A DNA stretch of 64,000 bases, from the NCBI GenBank assembly GCA_026874595.1, contig CM049306.1, positions 24,359,519 to 24,423,518 of the forward strand, given 5' to 3'. This stretch comes from Sipunculus nudus. Taxonomy: Eukaryota > Annelida > Sipuncula > Golfingiida > Sipunculidae. The position numbers and the translations under genes are program-made. The notes under the pieces were generated by a model. It saw nothing but the letters and a program-made list of their open reading frames with translations. It ran no database searches and was not told where the DNA came from. The stretch's first letter is position 1; every line of letters starts with the position of its first letter. Positions 24,223-38,200 of this stretch are shown in pieces.

Positions 24223-26093
24223 AACAAAGGACCCATGGGTCATGACAAAAGTTTGAAATTTTTGCAAATGCAAAATATGAAAAATATTCTATTGTAATGT
24301 TTTATATTTATATAAGCATATGAGAAGCTAAGAGGAAAGGGCCCTCCTACTTGGTTATAGTAAAGTTCTCAATATATGATTGCAAACTAATACTCTGACA
24401 AGACTGTCATGAAGGAAAACAGTAAAAGTTTTGAGATACTGTGATGCATATGAAAAATTTACAGATGGACAGGCAAGTGAACAGAATGGACTAATACCTT
24501 CATTTCACTTTCAAAGGAATAATGCATTTAAGTTTATATATAAGCCTATTTTTTAGCATATCCACTTTTTTCATTAATAGTTTTTATCTGATTCATTTTT
24601 TTTATTTACAAGAGTTATAAATTTGTAATATAAAAGTGAAAATATAAGTTAAAATATTAGAATTCTAAGTTGCAATCATTATATATCCAGATTGTAGCTC
24701 ACATTGGGTCATATTATGCATACACATATATTTTATTATTTTTAAATCAAATGTTTAAACTGAATGTAAAAGAAAATAATGCCACAACATGGCATCTACA
24801 AAATTTTTCCTTGAATTCCTATTAAAAAGTTTTGTACATTGGAGTTTTAAGGACAAGCTTAATTTTATTCACCGAAATAAAATAAAAGATTTAGTAAATT
24901 TGATAAAATAAAAACATCTTTTCAAATAAAGTATACACACTTTTAGTTGAATGAGGGACAAACAATATCATTATGCTAATTACAATCTAAGCTATAATTA
25001 ATAACTGGAATTAATAGTCAATTTCACACCTGGTGAAGTTTTACTCTTCTGAAGTAAAGCATTACTTATCTGATGAACATCCATACTTTCATAGCTAACA
25101 TCACTTTGTGGACATTGAATGTGCACTTTAATCATTGTAACCCTGGTGGTACAATCCAAAATCTAAAATGTAGCATGTCCAAGAATAAAATAAAATACAG
25201 AAAATTATTACATTCATCTAGTTTATGCACCAGCTTGGGGGGGGGGGGGTTGAGTACAGGGCAGAGGAGAAGCCTGCTAGTAGTGGCCAAGCTGGGTCAA
25301 GGCAAGCTGCCTGGGGTGGGTTACATAATGCAAGTTTAGGCTGTACTACTAGGTGGGCCAGATGTAAACAACACTTGACATGGTGTATGATAAACTTGAA
25401 TAAAAGCTACTCTTTTCAAACAATTTCTTTGAAATTTAAGATTTTAAAAGATTAAATCCTTATGTATATATGCTGTGAAAATTAAATCAACAGTGCTTAC
25501 AGGGAAAAAACGTGCCACTGCCAAAGTTGGACAAAATTTAAGGTATTAATTTTTTATTTATGCTAATAACTTGAAAAATTTGCAAAATTCAGATCAAATT
25601 TTGGGCAAACAATTGAATCTTGATTAAATAAAGTTATATTCCTGAAAAAAAGTCTTCAGCTTCAGCAATTCTCATGTTAAGTGAGCAAATATATTTCCTG
25701 ATTTTTAAAAAATTGCATTATATTTGGGCCTATAACCCAATACTGACCTAATTTTTGGTATGTGCACAGAAAATGTATGGAAGAATATGAATACTAAATA
25801 TGATCAAAAACAGATCAGTGGTTTTGATATTAGGCAGACTTGAAGTGTAACAATTGCTTTTTTATGGAAAACAGAGGTTTTTCCTTAATATCTCGAAGGA
25901 ACAAAGTTCTAATGACCCAATTTTCGGTATGGTAGGAGATTTTGGGGACATCTAATGGTATGCAGAATTTTGGATTCGTAGGTTCAATGGTTTTAAAACG
26001 TGCCCTGTTAACGGACGGACGGCCGGACGGACGGACGACGGACAAAGGACCACGACTATAGCTCAGATGACTTACAGTCAGCTGAGCTAAAAA
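24223..26093 (+). mobile_element. Family A element, full copy (1.87 kb)
   Basis: Starts AAACAAAGGACCCATGGGTC and ends after a GGAC-run (about 26011-26040), ACTATAGCTCAGATGACTTA and CAGCTGAGCTAAAA. The body carries stretches nearly identical to the copies at 27427 and 33140-34850 (for example CTAATACTCTGACAAGACTG and ACTGGAATTAATAGTCAATT). It contains a G10 tract at 25238. No transposase or helicase reading frame is visible, so it is non-autonomous. Confidence 0.7.
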
Positions 26094-28141
26094 CGTTTCC
26101 TGAAGGATGTGGAAAGCAAAACAGAAGTTTGATAAGGTGTAATTTAAATATTCAGTGTATACGTATATGACCTAGTTCCAGGGAAACCGGGATGACATTT
26201 AGCGCTCCGACTGACTTTTTGTGTTATTCTGCTCGTGAATCTGCAGGAAGGCACTGTGCTACCTAAAACAATTCTTCTAAAAAACTACGTTGGTGTTTGG
26301 TTGTGTCAGCTAAACTCAAGCTCCCTTTTTTCTTCTCTTAGTGTATATGTATTATAATTTTTGCACCATGTATAGGCGGAACAGTTGGCCAATAATGCTA
26401 TAAGTGCATGCCCAATTGCCGAAGCTTATTTAAAGGCGGCTACAAACTTGCCTATTAGAATGGACTTCTCAGTTGCTGTTTTTTTGTTTGTTTGTTTTTT
26501 TTAAGTGACTGGAACATTGTGGAACTGTTGCTTCGCCGGCTAGCTACAAACCTGAACAGACTTTGCACGTTTGTACTTGGTGATATGCAATCCGATGCCG
26601 GCTGTTGATACGTTTTTGCCATCCAGGTCATGCAGCGGTATATTTTCGGAATTGTATACGGGAACGTAGGCGGAAACACACTAGTGGACAAATTAAACAG
26701 ATTCAAAATGTATAGGAATTTGGAACGGTAAACTTTTGTTGAAACATTTTTTTAAATGAAAAGGTTCAAGAAATATTTCCTGAGAGCATTGAAATTCATA
26801 TTTTGCATAAAAATACAAGCATTATTCTATTTAAGTTTATCAGACATTTAGTAATATATTATAAATTAACAATTTAAAACATATTTTGGTACATACTGAA
26901 TGAAAACCTGATGACTTAAATATTACTTCTCCGATTAAAAACTGCAACTTAAAAATTTTCACTGAAAATTGTGATATGAATATTTTAAGTCTATCATTCT
27001 ATCAAGGATACTAATTATGGGAATCACAGTTCAATTAGACTGGCCTAGTCGATGGAGCGGTTAAGATTTGCTCTCGCTGATAGAGCAATAAAGACATCTC
27101 GACATGCCACCAACACTTAAATTTTATATTAATTATATAAATAATTCACGATTCTCTTACTGTTCAGCATATCCAGTCTGCTTGAATTTGCAACATACAT
27201 TTGAACTCTGCTATGTCCAGTGCTGGTGCATGATGAGATCACGTTTTATTTTAAACATTCTAGTAGCAAACACAATTACTAACAATTAGCCTGGCAGGCC
27301 TACGTTTTAATTTGATATTCTTGCCATCATATCAAATAAGAAAACACTGTCATGTTCTCTGATTGACTGTTCCATATATCTTTATTATATGAACAACTTA
27401 ATAGTATTATGCTCGATATCATTAACACAAGGGACCCATGGGTCACGGTGCTCAGCTAAAGTTTGAAATATTTGCAAATGCAAACTTTGCAAAATATTCT
27501 ATTGTAATGTAGAGGAAAGGGGCCTCCTACTTGGTTACAGTAAGGTTTTAATTATATGTCTGCAAAACTAATACTCTGACAAGACTGTCATAAAGGGAAA
27601 AGTTTTAAGTTACTGTGATGCATATGAAAATTTTACAGATAGACAGGCAAGTGGGCTGAAGGGACTACCTTTATTTCACTTTCAAGGGAATAATGCATTT
27701 AAGTTTATATTAAAGCCTATTTTTTTGGCATATCCTCTTTTTCCATGAATACTTTTATCAGATCAATTTTTTTTTATTTACAAGTTTTATAAATTTGTGA
27801 TAAAAAATCTGTAAATATAAGTTAAAATATAAAAATTCTAAGTTAAAATCATCATTTATCCAGTGTGTAGCTCATATCGGGTCATAATATGGATCAGATA
27901 TATTATTTTTAATCACAAATGTTTAAACTGGATTTAAAAGAAAATAATGCCACAACATGGTATCTTCAAGATTATTCCTTGAATCACTATAAAAAGTTTT
28001 CCACATTTGAGTTTTCAGTACATGCTAAAATTTATTCACCAAAATAAAAGATTCAGTAAATTTGATAAAATAAAAACATCTATTCAAATAAAGTATACAC
28101 ACTGTTGGTTGAATGAGGGACAACCAATATCATTGTGCTAA

Positions 28142-28938
28142 CTAGAATACGGGTAGTCGACAAGTTACTACGTGTATCCGCCAAAATCAGAGAAGGACGG
28201 GTGAAGTGATGCATGGATTGAGTGGCAAGGGGAAACACACATCACATAAACATGATTGTAGGTGGCACCACCTGTTATTTGAAACTATCCAAGATATATA
28301 CACATGCAAAATTTCATGTGGAAATGTCAAACCACTGCAGAGATATGAGTGATTTTATCCCACAGCAGACAAACAGATGGACGCCGGTGGTACCACTGGT
28401 GGTACCACCATTTTTGTGTATGTTATAAAGATATCCAAGGGCTACATTTGTGTAAATTTTTTTTCCTGATTGGTCAAACGAGTCCGGAGATATAAGCATT
28501 AATGTCTGCAGCGTGAACGTGAAAGTAGGTGGTGCCACCTGTCATAAAATCAAGAAAGCTATGCGGGATGTATACGCATGTCAAATTTCTGGTAATTTGG
28601 TCAAACCACTGAAGAGATATGAGTGATTTTAACCCAAGGCAGACAAACAGATGGATGCTGTGCGAAAATGGCTGCAGGTGGCACCACCATTTTTGTGTAT
28701 GTTATAAAGCTATCCAAGGGCTACATTTGTGTAAAAAAATTTTCCTGATCGGTCAAACGGTTCCCGAGATATGTGGGTTTATGTGTGGAAACAGACGCAC
28801 AAACGGACGCTGGGCAGAGAGGAAAGGTCAGAGGTCAAGGTCACTTGGTTAGGCACCAGTTCACATGTGACCGGATAATTTGTGTAAGTTTCAGAAAAAT
28901 CCGTCCAGTAGTCTCAGAGGAGTTCTCCGGAAACGAAC

Positions 28939-28972
<34 letters not shown>

Positions 28973-29022
28973 AACCCGGTCAAAAACATAGTATCCGCAA
29001 AACTTCGTTTTGGCGGATACAA
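28142..29022 (+). mobile_element. Family B hairpin-ended element, copy 1 (nested)
   Basis: Begins CTAGAATACGGGTAGTCGAC and carries TATCCGCCAAAA just inside. Ends with a hairpin TATCCGCAAAAC-TTC-GTTTTGGCGGATA followed by CAA. The core has imperfect GGTGGCACCACC palindromes and GACAAACAGATGGACG. A (GGC)n microsatellite lies near the 3' end (28939-28972). No coding capacity. The comparison with uninterrupted A copies gives the ends to within a base or two. Confidence 0.75.
28939..28972. repeat. (GGC)n microsatellite inside family B copy 1
   Basis: About 11 GGC/CGG units immediately upstream of the element's 3' hairpin. The copy at 49441 has a run in the same place (50918-50947), so it belongs to the element. 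Confidence 0.9.
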
Positions 29023-29755
29023 TTACTATCTCAGCAATAATTCATTACTGGAATTAATAGTCAATTTCACACCTGGTGAAGTTTTTACTCTTCTGAAGCA
29101 AGGACTTGTTATCTGATGAACATCCACATTTAGCAAAACACCACTTTGTGGACACAATTAAATGTGCACTTTAACCACTGTAACCCTGGTGGTACAATAC
29201 AAAATCTAAAATGTATCATAGCCTAGAATAAGAATGAATCAAATGCAGAAAATTATAACATTCATCTAGTTTATGCACCACCTGAGAGGGGGGGGAGCGG
29301 AGTGCAGGGCAGTGGCCACGCTGAGCCAAGGCAAGCTGCCTGGAGTGGGTTACATAACACAAGTGAAGGCCGTACAACTAGGTGGGCTAGATGTAAACAA
29401 CAAATTTCAGATTTTAAATGATTAAATCTTTATGTATATATGCTGTGAAAATTAAATCAACAGTGCTTACAGTGAAAAAATGTGCCATTGCTAAAGTGGT
29501 TTTGGTATGAGGCAGCCTTGAAATGTAACAATGGCTTTTTTATGGAAAACGGAGGTTTTTCATTAATATCTCGAAGAAACATAGTCCTAATGACCCAATT
29601 TGCAGTATGGAAGGAGATTTTGGGGACATTTAACTGTATGCAAAATTTTGGATTTGCAGGTCCAACGGTTTCAAAATGTGCCCTGTTAACGGACGACTGG
29701 ACGGACAAAGGACCACAACTATAGCTCAGATGACTTACAGTCAGCTGAGCTAAAA

Positions 29756-31560
29756 GTCATCCTTCAGTTATCACTCACACATACACATACATGACATGCG
29801 GAAAAATATGACGCCAATGAAACCATAAGGCATGATTTTAACAGCGTTTCTGTTTAATTTTTACACTTTACAATAGTATGGAATATCTATTTTTTACATT
29901 TCCAAATTACAACATTTACAAAGTTATGCCATCTAGCTTATATGTCATTTTGAACTGTTTTCTACAACTTCCAGATTATGAGAACAATCATGTAAATTTC
30001 CATGGTACACCACTTGGCACCTTATCTATATGTAACCATTTGTATTTGTAAGGCTTGCCCTGTCCTTCTGCTGCATGGGACGATAAGTAAAAGTATAATG
30101 CGACAGGAACAGACTAATACCTTAAGAATAATGATTAATATCTATTAATATATGAATATATAGTGAATATGTGAAAATCAAAATACAGTCACCCACCAGT
30201 GCTAAATTTCTTATGTTTATCGTATATTAATTTCAAAGTGTGCAAAATGTCAAACACAACAGCAAATATATTATGAATGGTGAAATAGCTAAGAAATTTG
30301 GAGAAATATAAAATGCTTGGTGAATGGACCTGTGTTAAAATCTGAAGGGAAATGTAAAATTGAATCATTATTCACGTCTTAATTGTATCATTTTATGACT
30401 ATATATTATGAGGTCATTATTTTATTATCTGGTTATAGAGAACTGTAAGGATCAGTTCATTAGTTGCCAGAGCAGTGTTCACACATTTGTCAGGGACTAC
30501 CCCAGGAGGTAGCCATGATCTAGCTATGAAATTTTGTGCATCCAATCAAATTCTCTGACCCTGAGATCAGTGCATCCAAAAGAGCTTTCGAACATCAGAG
30601 ACGCTTATCCGCCCCCCCCCCCCCCCACCATGTTCCTTAAAACCCATGTTTATGTATATATGTTTGTATGTATGTATATCTAATATTTTATTAATTTACA
30701 TCGCCAATTTTTTTTTACTTGACAGTATCCAAAGCATGGTTGAAAATCCAATTAGGACAATTTCTAATCTAGATACAGTGCTAAATTCCAAGATTATGCT
30801 GGCTAATCATAACAGCATATGCAATATAACCTTTACCAAGAAAGTAATATTTCAATTTTTAACAGAAGTTTCTGAAAATGTGTCACAATAATTCAATACT
30901 TTAGCAGTATATGCATTTTCTTTGACAGATATCTGAACTTTCAATACAGCTATCAGTAACAGTTAATAGTTAGGATGCAATAACAGATTCTTTGCCTGGG
31001 ATTTATTCTTTGTAAAATATTCACAAGTACTGTTCTGCACATGTCGGGGAATAAGAAAAGCCCGAATGTCACACTGTGGTTACTTGATATTCATCTGTTC
31101 TCATTTTCATCATGTAAAATGTTAAACTATAAACAGGAAGCATTTTACTGATTTTATATGATATTTGAAGGTGATATTGGTTTTCTAAAATGCTGGATCC
31201 TATGATGTTTTAAAGGTATGTTTGACAATGGCGGTATAAATGTAGTTAAGCTTATACCTTAATAATTTGAGAATAAAAAACATCTGCACATGAAACCAAA
31301 TAGTTTCAGGTTACCAAAAAATTCATTCTATAATGATCTCTACACATAAAGGAAAACGTAAGTATGTGCAAGCACAATTTCAACTGTTGTCTTTCAAAAA
31401 ATATAGTCTGATATCCATCAGAAAATATTGGTCAAATTACAGCCATTAATCTACAACAATAAAACCAAAGGTAAAGGCTTCCCTGTTAAACTCTTGTGTA
31501 CTGCTTCCCAGCATAATAATATAAGACCTAAACCATACTGCAAGCCTTATTTTGAATAGT
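29756..31560. other. Intergenic, mostly unassigned
   Basis: AT-rich DNA with a C-run at about 30612-30626. I see no coding exon or clear repeat ends here. Confidence 0.5.
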
Positions 31561-31617
31561 GGATGCATTTATTGTATGTGCCATTATATCTTTCAGTGAA
31601 GACATCATATATATTCC

Positions 31618-31677
<60 letters not shown>
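31618..31677. repeat. (TA)n microsatellite downstream of the kinase gene
   Basis: About 58 bp of nearly pure TA repeat, roughly 500 bp beyond the predicted kinase stop codon. Confidence 0.95.
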
Positions 31678-31681
<4 letters not shown>

Positions 31682-31752
31682 CATATATATACACACAATT
31701 TTAGAGGAATCAAATTTTGTGAGACATTTTTATACACATGTATATATATATT

Positions 31753-31758
31753 TTTATT
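31753..31758 (-). terminator. Possible poly(A) signal of the kinase gene
   Basis: AATAAA on the - strand about 415 bp after the stop. Another AATAAA lies at 31568-31573. Choice between them is not possible from sequence alone. Confidence 0.25.
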
Positions 31759-32173
31759 ATCAATAATATATAATAATATTAATTAAAATATATATCCTGC
31801 ATCTGGCCTACCTGAGTAAGTCATATATCACAACTGAAAATTATTAAATGTTTCTGATTCAGGAATAATCCTGTACATTTCTAGACAATTACAAAAATTA
31901 TGATCTCTCAGATGTGAAATCAATTGAGTGACGGATACTTTTTTACTGGTTCTGCATAACAACATGAATTTACCAATCAAAAACCAACAAACACATACAT
32001 GAAAGCTTACGCCAATTCCTACTGTTGTTGCAATTAGAGCATACAAACCTTACATACCACATGTAATGAATGAATCACGATACACACTCCACCATGCTGC
32101 AGTCTTGTGGAATGTACATATTTACAAGTAGTGATCCTTCTCTTCCACACCTCTAAGGGTGTGTCTCTTCCTG

Positions 32174-32225
32174 CTATCTTTGGCTAGATGTTGATGGGAG
32201 TTTATTGAAACCCATTTTTTGTATT
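32174..32225 (-). CDS. TBK1: Terminal coding exon of the TBK1-like gene
   Basis: Acceptor TTCAG (32226-32230) precedes 52 nt that complete an Arg codon and add [16 protein letters not shown] before TAG at 32174-32176. The phase fits exon 40388-40317, which ends L-L-E-R. The position matches the C-terminal adaptor-binding end of TBK1, which follows an L-E-R-F-like helix. It is separated by an 8.1-kb intron, so this exon is the least certain of the chain; an alternative last exon inside the intron cannot be excluded. Confidence 0.65.
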
Positions 32226-35200
32226 CTGAAAAAAAAAAATATTGCAAAGGTTAAATACTTTACACCATTAAACACCAGAATTAGGTATGTAAGAAAACAA
32301 TGTAGTTACCATCATTACAAAGCTTATATATCATAAAATCCAGTTAAGCAGACTGTACACAAATCTTGATAAGTATTCTGTATAATGTTCAATGGAATAG
32401 AGGTGATAACACATAAACATGAAAAACTATATCTATTGACTTCAATAAGTTCAAAAACAGTTACACTTCACTTATTCATTAATATATTCATATATATTTT
32501 ACAGCCCTGAAATAAACAAGGGACCCATGGGTCACGGCGCTCAGCTGATCGTGATTGGACTATAAATGTTTCTCCACTGTGATACTATATCGAGTCGATA
32601 AAGCTTATAAATATCATGTACATGTTGGGCTATTATAAAGGAATGTAATGTAATATGTGAGTAAATGATAAATGAAATTACCTGACTGATGGATTAATAG
32701 AGTCAAATAAAATGGTTTATTTTTTATTTATTTAGGAGGGGTTGAAAATTGTGATATATTTGAGCAAATATGAATGCAATGACAGCAGTAATAAGCAGTA
32801 GTAGAATGATGATAAGGCTATTTGTTGAAGGATCTAAAGTGTATGGTAGTCTGCAAGCGTTCAATTTGACAGATATGATGTTATGATTAACTATGCTGAA
32901 GAAAGTGATTTATGAATATGTGACTGTATGACACAATATCTCTTTAGTCTTGACAAGGTACATTATTGTGATGCCCACTATGTCTACATATTACACAATA
33001 TTGACATAATTTCTGGCATGTACATAGGTACCTATGGACGAATAGTTATACAAAATATTAAAGTATGTATATATCTGATTCATCTTGTTCTTGCTTACTA
33101 TGGCTAACTTTGGGATGGGGTTCGGAAAAGGGAAAAGTGAGGGCAGCACGAAGGTGGATGTAGAAATATTCTATTGTAATGTTTTTCATTTATATAAGAA
33201 TATGAAAAGCTAAGAGGAAAGGGGCCCTCCTACTTGGTGATAGTAAAGTTCTAAATATATGATTGCAAACTAACACTCTGACAAGACTGTCATGAAGAAA
33301 AACAGTAAAAGTTTGAGATACTGTGTTGCATACGAAAATTTACAGATGGACAGGCAAGTGGACAGAATGGACTAATACCTTTATTTCACTTTCAAGAGAA
33401 TAATGCATTTAAGTTTATATATATAATCCTATTTTTTTAAGCAGATCCACTTTTTCCATTAAGAAGTTTTTATCTGAATCATTTTTTTATTTACAGGTTT
33501 ATAAATTTTTAATTAAAAAACCTGAAAATATAAGTTAAAATATTAAATTTGTTGCAAAAGTTGCAATCATTATTTATACAGAGTAAAAAAACATTGGGTC
33601 ATATTATGCATACACATATATTTTATTATTTTTAAATCATAAATGTTTAAACTGATTTTAAAAGAAAATAATGCCACAACATGGCATCTACAAGAATATT
33701 CCTTGAATCACTATTAAAAAGTTTTGCACATTGGAGTTTTCAGGACATGCTTAATTTTATTCATTAAAATAAAATAAAAGTAAATTTGATAAAATAAAAC
33801 ATCTTTTCAAATAAAGTATACACACTGTTGGTTGAATGAGGGACAAACAATATCATTGTGCTTATTACTATCCCAGTTTTAATTAATTACTGGAATTAAT
33901 AGTCAATTTCACACCTGGTGAAGTTTTTACTCTTCTGAAGTAAGGAATTACTTATCTCATGAACATCCACACTTTCACAGCAATACAACCCTTTATGGAC
34001 ACAATTAAATGTACACTTTAATCATTGTAACCCTGGTGGTTCAATACAAAATCTAAAATGTAGCATGTCCAAGAATAAAATAAAATACAGAAAAATTATA
34101 ACATTCATCTAGTTTATGCACCAGCTGGGGGGATGAATGCAGGGCAGAGGGGAAGCCTGCTAGTAGTGGCCAAGCTGGGCCAAGGTAAGCTGCCTGGGGT
34201 GGGTTACATAATGCAAGTGAAGGCTGTACTACTAGGTGGGCTAAATGTAAACAACACTTGACATGGTGTATGAAAACATGAATAAAAGCTATTCATTCCA
34301 ATCAATTTCTTTTGAAAGTTCAGATTTTAAAAGATTTAATCCTTATGCATATAAGCTGGGAAAATTAAATCAACAGTGCCAAAGTTGGACAAAATTTAAG
34401 GTATTGATTTTTTATTTATGCTAATAACTTGAAAAATTTGCAAAATTCAGATCTAATTTTGGGTAAACAATTGAATCTTGATTAAATAAAGTTATATTCC
34501 TGAAAAAAAAGTCTCTAGGTTCAGCAATTCTCATGTTAGGTGAGTAAATATATTTCCTGATTTTTTAAAAAATTGCATTATGTTTTGGCTCATAACTTCA
34601 AAACAATACCCAATACTGACCTAATTTTTGGTATGTTCATAGAAAATGTATAAAAGAATGTGAATACTAAATACGATCAAAAACAGATCAGTGGTTTTGA
34701 TATTAGGCAGCCTTGAAGTGTAACAATGGCTTTTTTTTATGGAAAACAGAGTTTTTTTTCCTTAATATCTCGAAGGAACAAAGTCCTAATGACCCAGTTT
34801 TCGGTATGGTAGGAGATTTTGGGGACATCTAAAATTATGTCAACAGCCTGGGGAGCATAGAGATGTGCACTGAATGACCTACAGTCATCAAAGTGGACTG
34901 CTTGACAATGTAAGGGAATACAACAAGAGCCTCCAAAAAAATTCAATAACTAGCCTAATTTTGCAGCTTTTATTTTCAAATTTCAGATTTTAACTGATTA
35001 AATCCTTATGTATACATGGTGTGAAAATTAAATCCACAGTACTTACAGGAAAAAAACGTGCCATGGCCAAAGTTGGGCAAAATTTAAGGTACCAATTTTA
35101 TATTTTTGCCAATATTCAAAAAAATTTAACAGATTTTGATCTAATTTTTGGTATACAATTAAATTTTGATTAATTAAAGATGTATTACTGGAAAAAAAGT

Positions 35201-38200
35201 CCCTACCTTTAACACTTTTGGTCTTAAGTGACCAAATATCTTCCTGATTTTTTTACAAAGTCCATTATGTTTGGGCCCATTACTTTTTTAAATTATATAA
35301 TACTGACTTAATATCTGGCATGTACATAGGAACTATATAGAGGAATATTTATGGTAAATATGAAGAAAACCAGATGAGTGGTTTTGATATTAGGCAGTCC
35401 TGAAGTGTGAAAATAGATTTCTAATAAAAAATTGAGGTTTTTCCTTAATATCTCAAAGGAACAAAGTCCTATTGACCCAATTTTTGGCATGGTAGGAGAT
35501 TATGGGGACATCTAACATTGTGCCAAAATTAAGATTCGTAGGTCCAAAGGTGTCGAAACGTGCCAGTCTTACGGACGGACATCCAGACGGACGGACAGAC
35601 AGACGGACGGATGACGGACAATGGACCATGACTATAGCTCAGATGACTTATAGTCAGCTGAGCTAAAAATGAATAAGGGACCCATAGTTCCAGTGCTCAG
35701 CTGAAGTTGACCTTGAAGGTAAAAATCTAAAATAATATCAAATTGAGATAAAGTGTAAAAGGAAGAGGTAATATAGGCCATGGTTGGTTTATATGATTGG
35801 TTTGCATTGATGAGCAAGAAATTGTTGCAAATAATATTTTGTGACCTGAACATGTGTTTCCTAATGTTGAAACTGAAGCATGTGAGCAGTTTGTGAACAA
35901 ATGATCTAATGATCTGTACTATTACCATGATCATTAGTTGGCTTTTGGTTAACTGTTGACATTTCAGTAGTTTAACATTTGTTCAATTGAATCTATTTTT
36001 TATAATATATATGATTAAATATATGATTTTTTTTTATTTTATAAAATGTATACAGTTGAAATATAACTAATGACCCCAGTACACAGATGAAAATACTTGA
36101 TAATGGTGGTGGTGGGGGGGGGGGGGTGGAATGGTGGGAGTTACAACATATCTGTATTATTATAGTGTATATACATAGGATTTTGATTTTATTCAACAAT
36201 GCTTACAGGATAAAAAAGTTTTTAAAGTTTAACATCTGCAATAATACACAACTGAATATATAATTTGCTTTCAAATTTCTTAATTAAATAGCTTAATTCC
36301 AAACACATACAGCATATGAAAGTTATTTCAACAGTGCTTAAAGGGAAAATTTCATCATTAATACATATTTAATGATAACAGAGAGATGATGGACAGAGCT
36401 GATCACTTTATGTTCCATTCTCCTAAGGCAAGAATGTTTCAATAAAATCATTTTTCTAATCCTATTATTTTTTTGTGTCTTCATTTATCCATAATTTGCT
36501 CCATATTTTATAAATTTGAGCATACTGATGGGTTTAATTATATTTGTTAAAATCATTTAAAAGAAAACTGATTCCTTTAATAAGGCCTACAGACCTAATG
36601 CAAACTGTGGAATGGGATATACACCAGGCATAATGCTTCAATGCTGGACCATTATTTTTCAAGTACATGTGTAACATGTATATGAACAATGCTAGTACTA
36701 AACATTTTGAATAAGAAACAATTACACAAATATCACTGCTGAAAATCTGGCATGGGTGCACACAACACAAAAATGATTGTAGTTGGCACCACCAGTCTTG
36801 TATACAACAAAGCTATCAGAGATATATACATATGACCAATTTCAGACTGATATATCAAACCTCTCCTGAGAAATAAGCAGGGCCATACACTGTGCAAAAA
36901 AAAACTGTAGGTGGCACCACTAGTCTTTAATATGACAAAGCTATCCAATATGTATAAATATGCCCAATTTCAGGCTGATATATCAAATTCCTCTGTAGAA
37001 ATAAGAAGGCACATACACTGTGCAAAAGTCATTGTAGGCGGCGACACCTGTCTTGTGAACGAGAAAGCCATCAAAGACTCATAGATAGGTCAAAATATCA
37101 GGCCAATACATCAAACTTGCCTTGATTCTGATGCACTGGGCTGACCAGGCTCAGGTGAGAAAGGCAGTTGCCCTGAGTGAACCGTGACAAATTGCTGACA
37201 CAAGCTACTGCACTGAGTGAACTCTTGACCTGCAGCTAGCTAGACTGAGTAAACTTTTGACCTGTACCTGGCTGCACTGACCTGTTGCATTATCTGACAC
37301 AGTTGGCAGTCTGCAAAAGCCATAAATAGATCCAGGCCAAATCTGCTGCAATGGGCAGTCTGCCAAAGCTATAAACAGAATGCAGCTACTGCACTGAGTG
37401 AATTCTTGACCTATACCTGGCTGCACTGAGTGAACTCTTGACCTGTTGCCTAATCTGATACAGTTGGCAGTCTGCCAAAGCTTTAAATAGATCCAGACTG
37501 ACCTTTGCCTGTTGCCAAATCTGAAATAGTAGTCACACTACTGCATAAGCTCACAGACTGGCTCCACATGCAGCCCTTAGGGGCATGACACCCATGAGGT
37601 GATCACATGATACCCATGAGGTGATCATATGCTACCATCAGGTGATCACATTGTACCCATGAGGTGTTCACATGACACTCATGAGGTGATCACATGCCTT
37701 GTTCCTGTCTGCACTGATTGAACTCTTGACATATATCTGGCTGCACTGAATGAACTCTGTTGACCTGTTGCCAAATCTGAAACAGTTGGCATATTCTCAA
37801 CCTATTTAAATATACAGACACAATCTTGGCCTTTTGGTAAATCTGTTTACACATACTGAAAGACTTTGGGTAAAATGCTTTTTTTTCAAGCTGACATATT
37901 AATAAGACTTTTTATCAAAATATTTAGAATAATAAAAGATAAAGAGTCCTTTCATTGTTAAAGGTCCAATAATTCTGCCAAAAATCTTTCAAGTAAACTT
38001 GAACAAAGGCCACCTAAGAATAATTTTTGTGCAATGTTACAAAAGTTATAACTGAAGCAACAATTTTGTAGAAGAACACTATTGCAGTCCTCAGTTTGAA
38101 AGAAACTTAATAATGGCCATAAGACCAACATAAGCTTTTCACGACTCAACCGAAAATCAACAAACTCAATCTTTTCTTATATGATTGAAAGGACCATGTC

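Larger units (their letters stand above)
27427..29755 (+). mobile_element. Family A element interrupted by a family B element
   Basis: Starts ACAAGGGACCCATGGGTCAC and ends CAGCTGAGCTAAAA near 29755. Sequence on each side of 28142-29022 is contiguous in the other A copies, so the family B element there is a later insertion. Without it the copy is about 1.45 kb. Confidence 0.7.

Noticed and set aside
27040-27110. tRNA-like A-box phrase (GATGGAGCGGTTAAG)
   Set aside because: No B box at proper distance and no cloverleaf; not enough for a tRNA or SINE call.
28880-29116. Open frames through the (GGC)n tract (poly-Arg or poly-Gly)
   Set aside because: Microsatellite inside a family B element; the frame is an artefact of the repeat.
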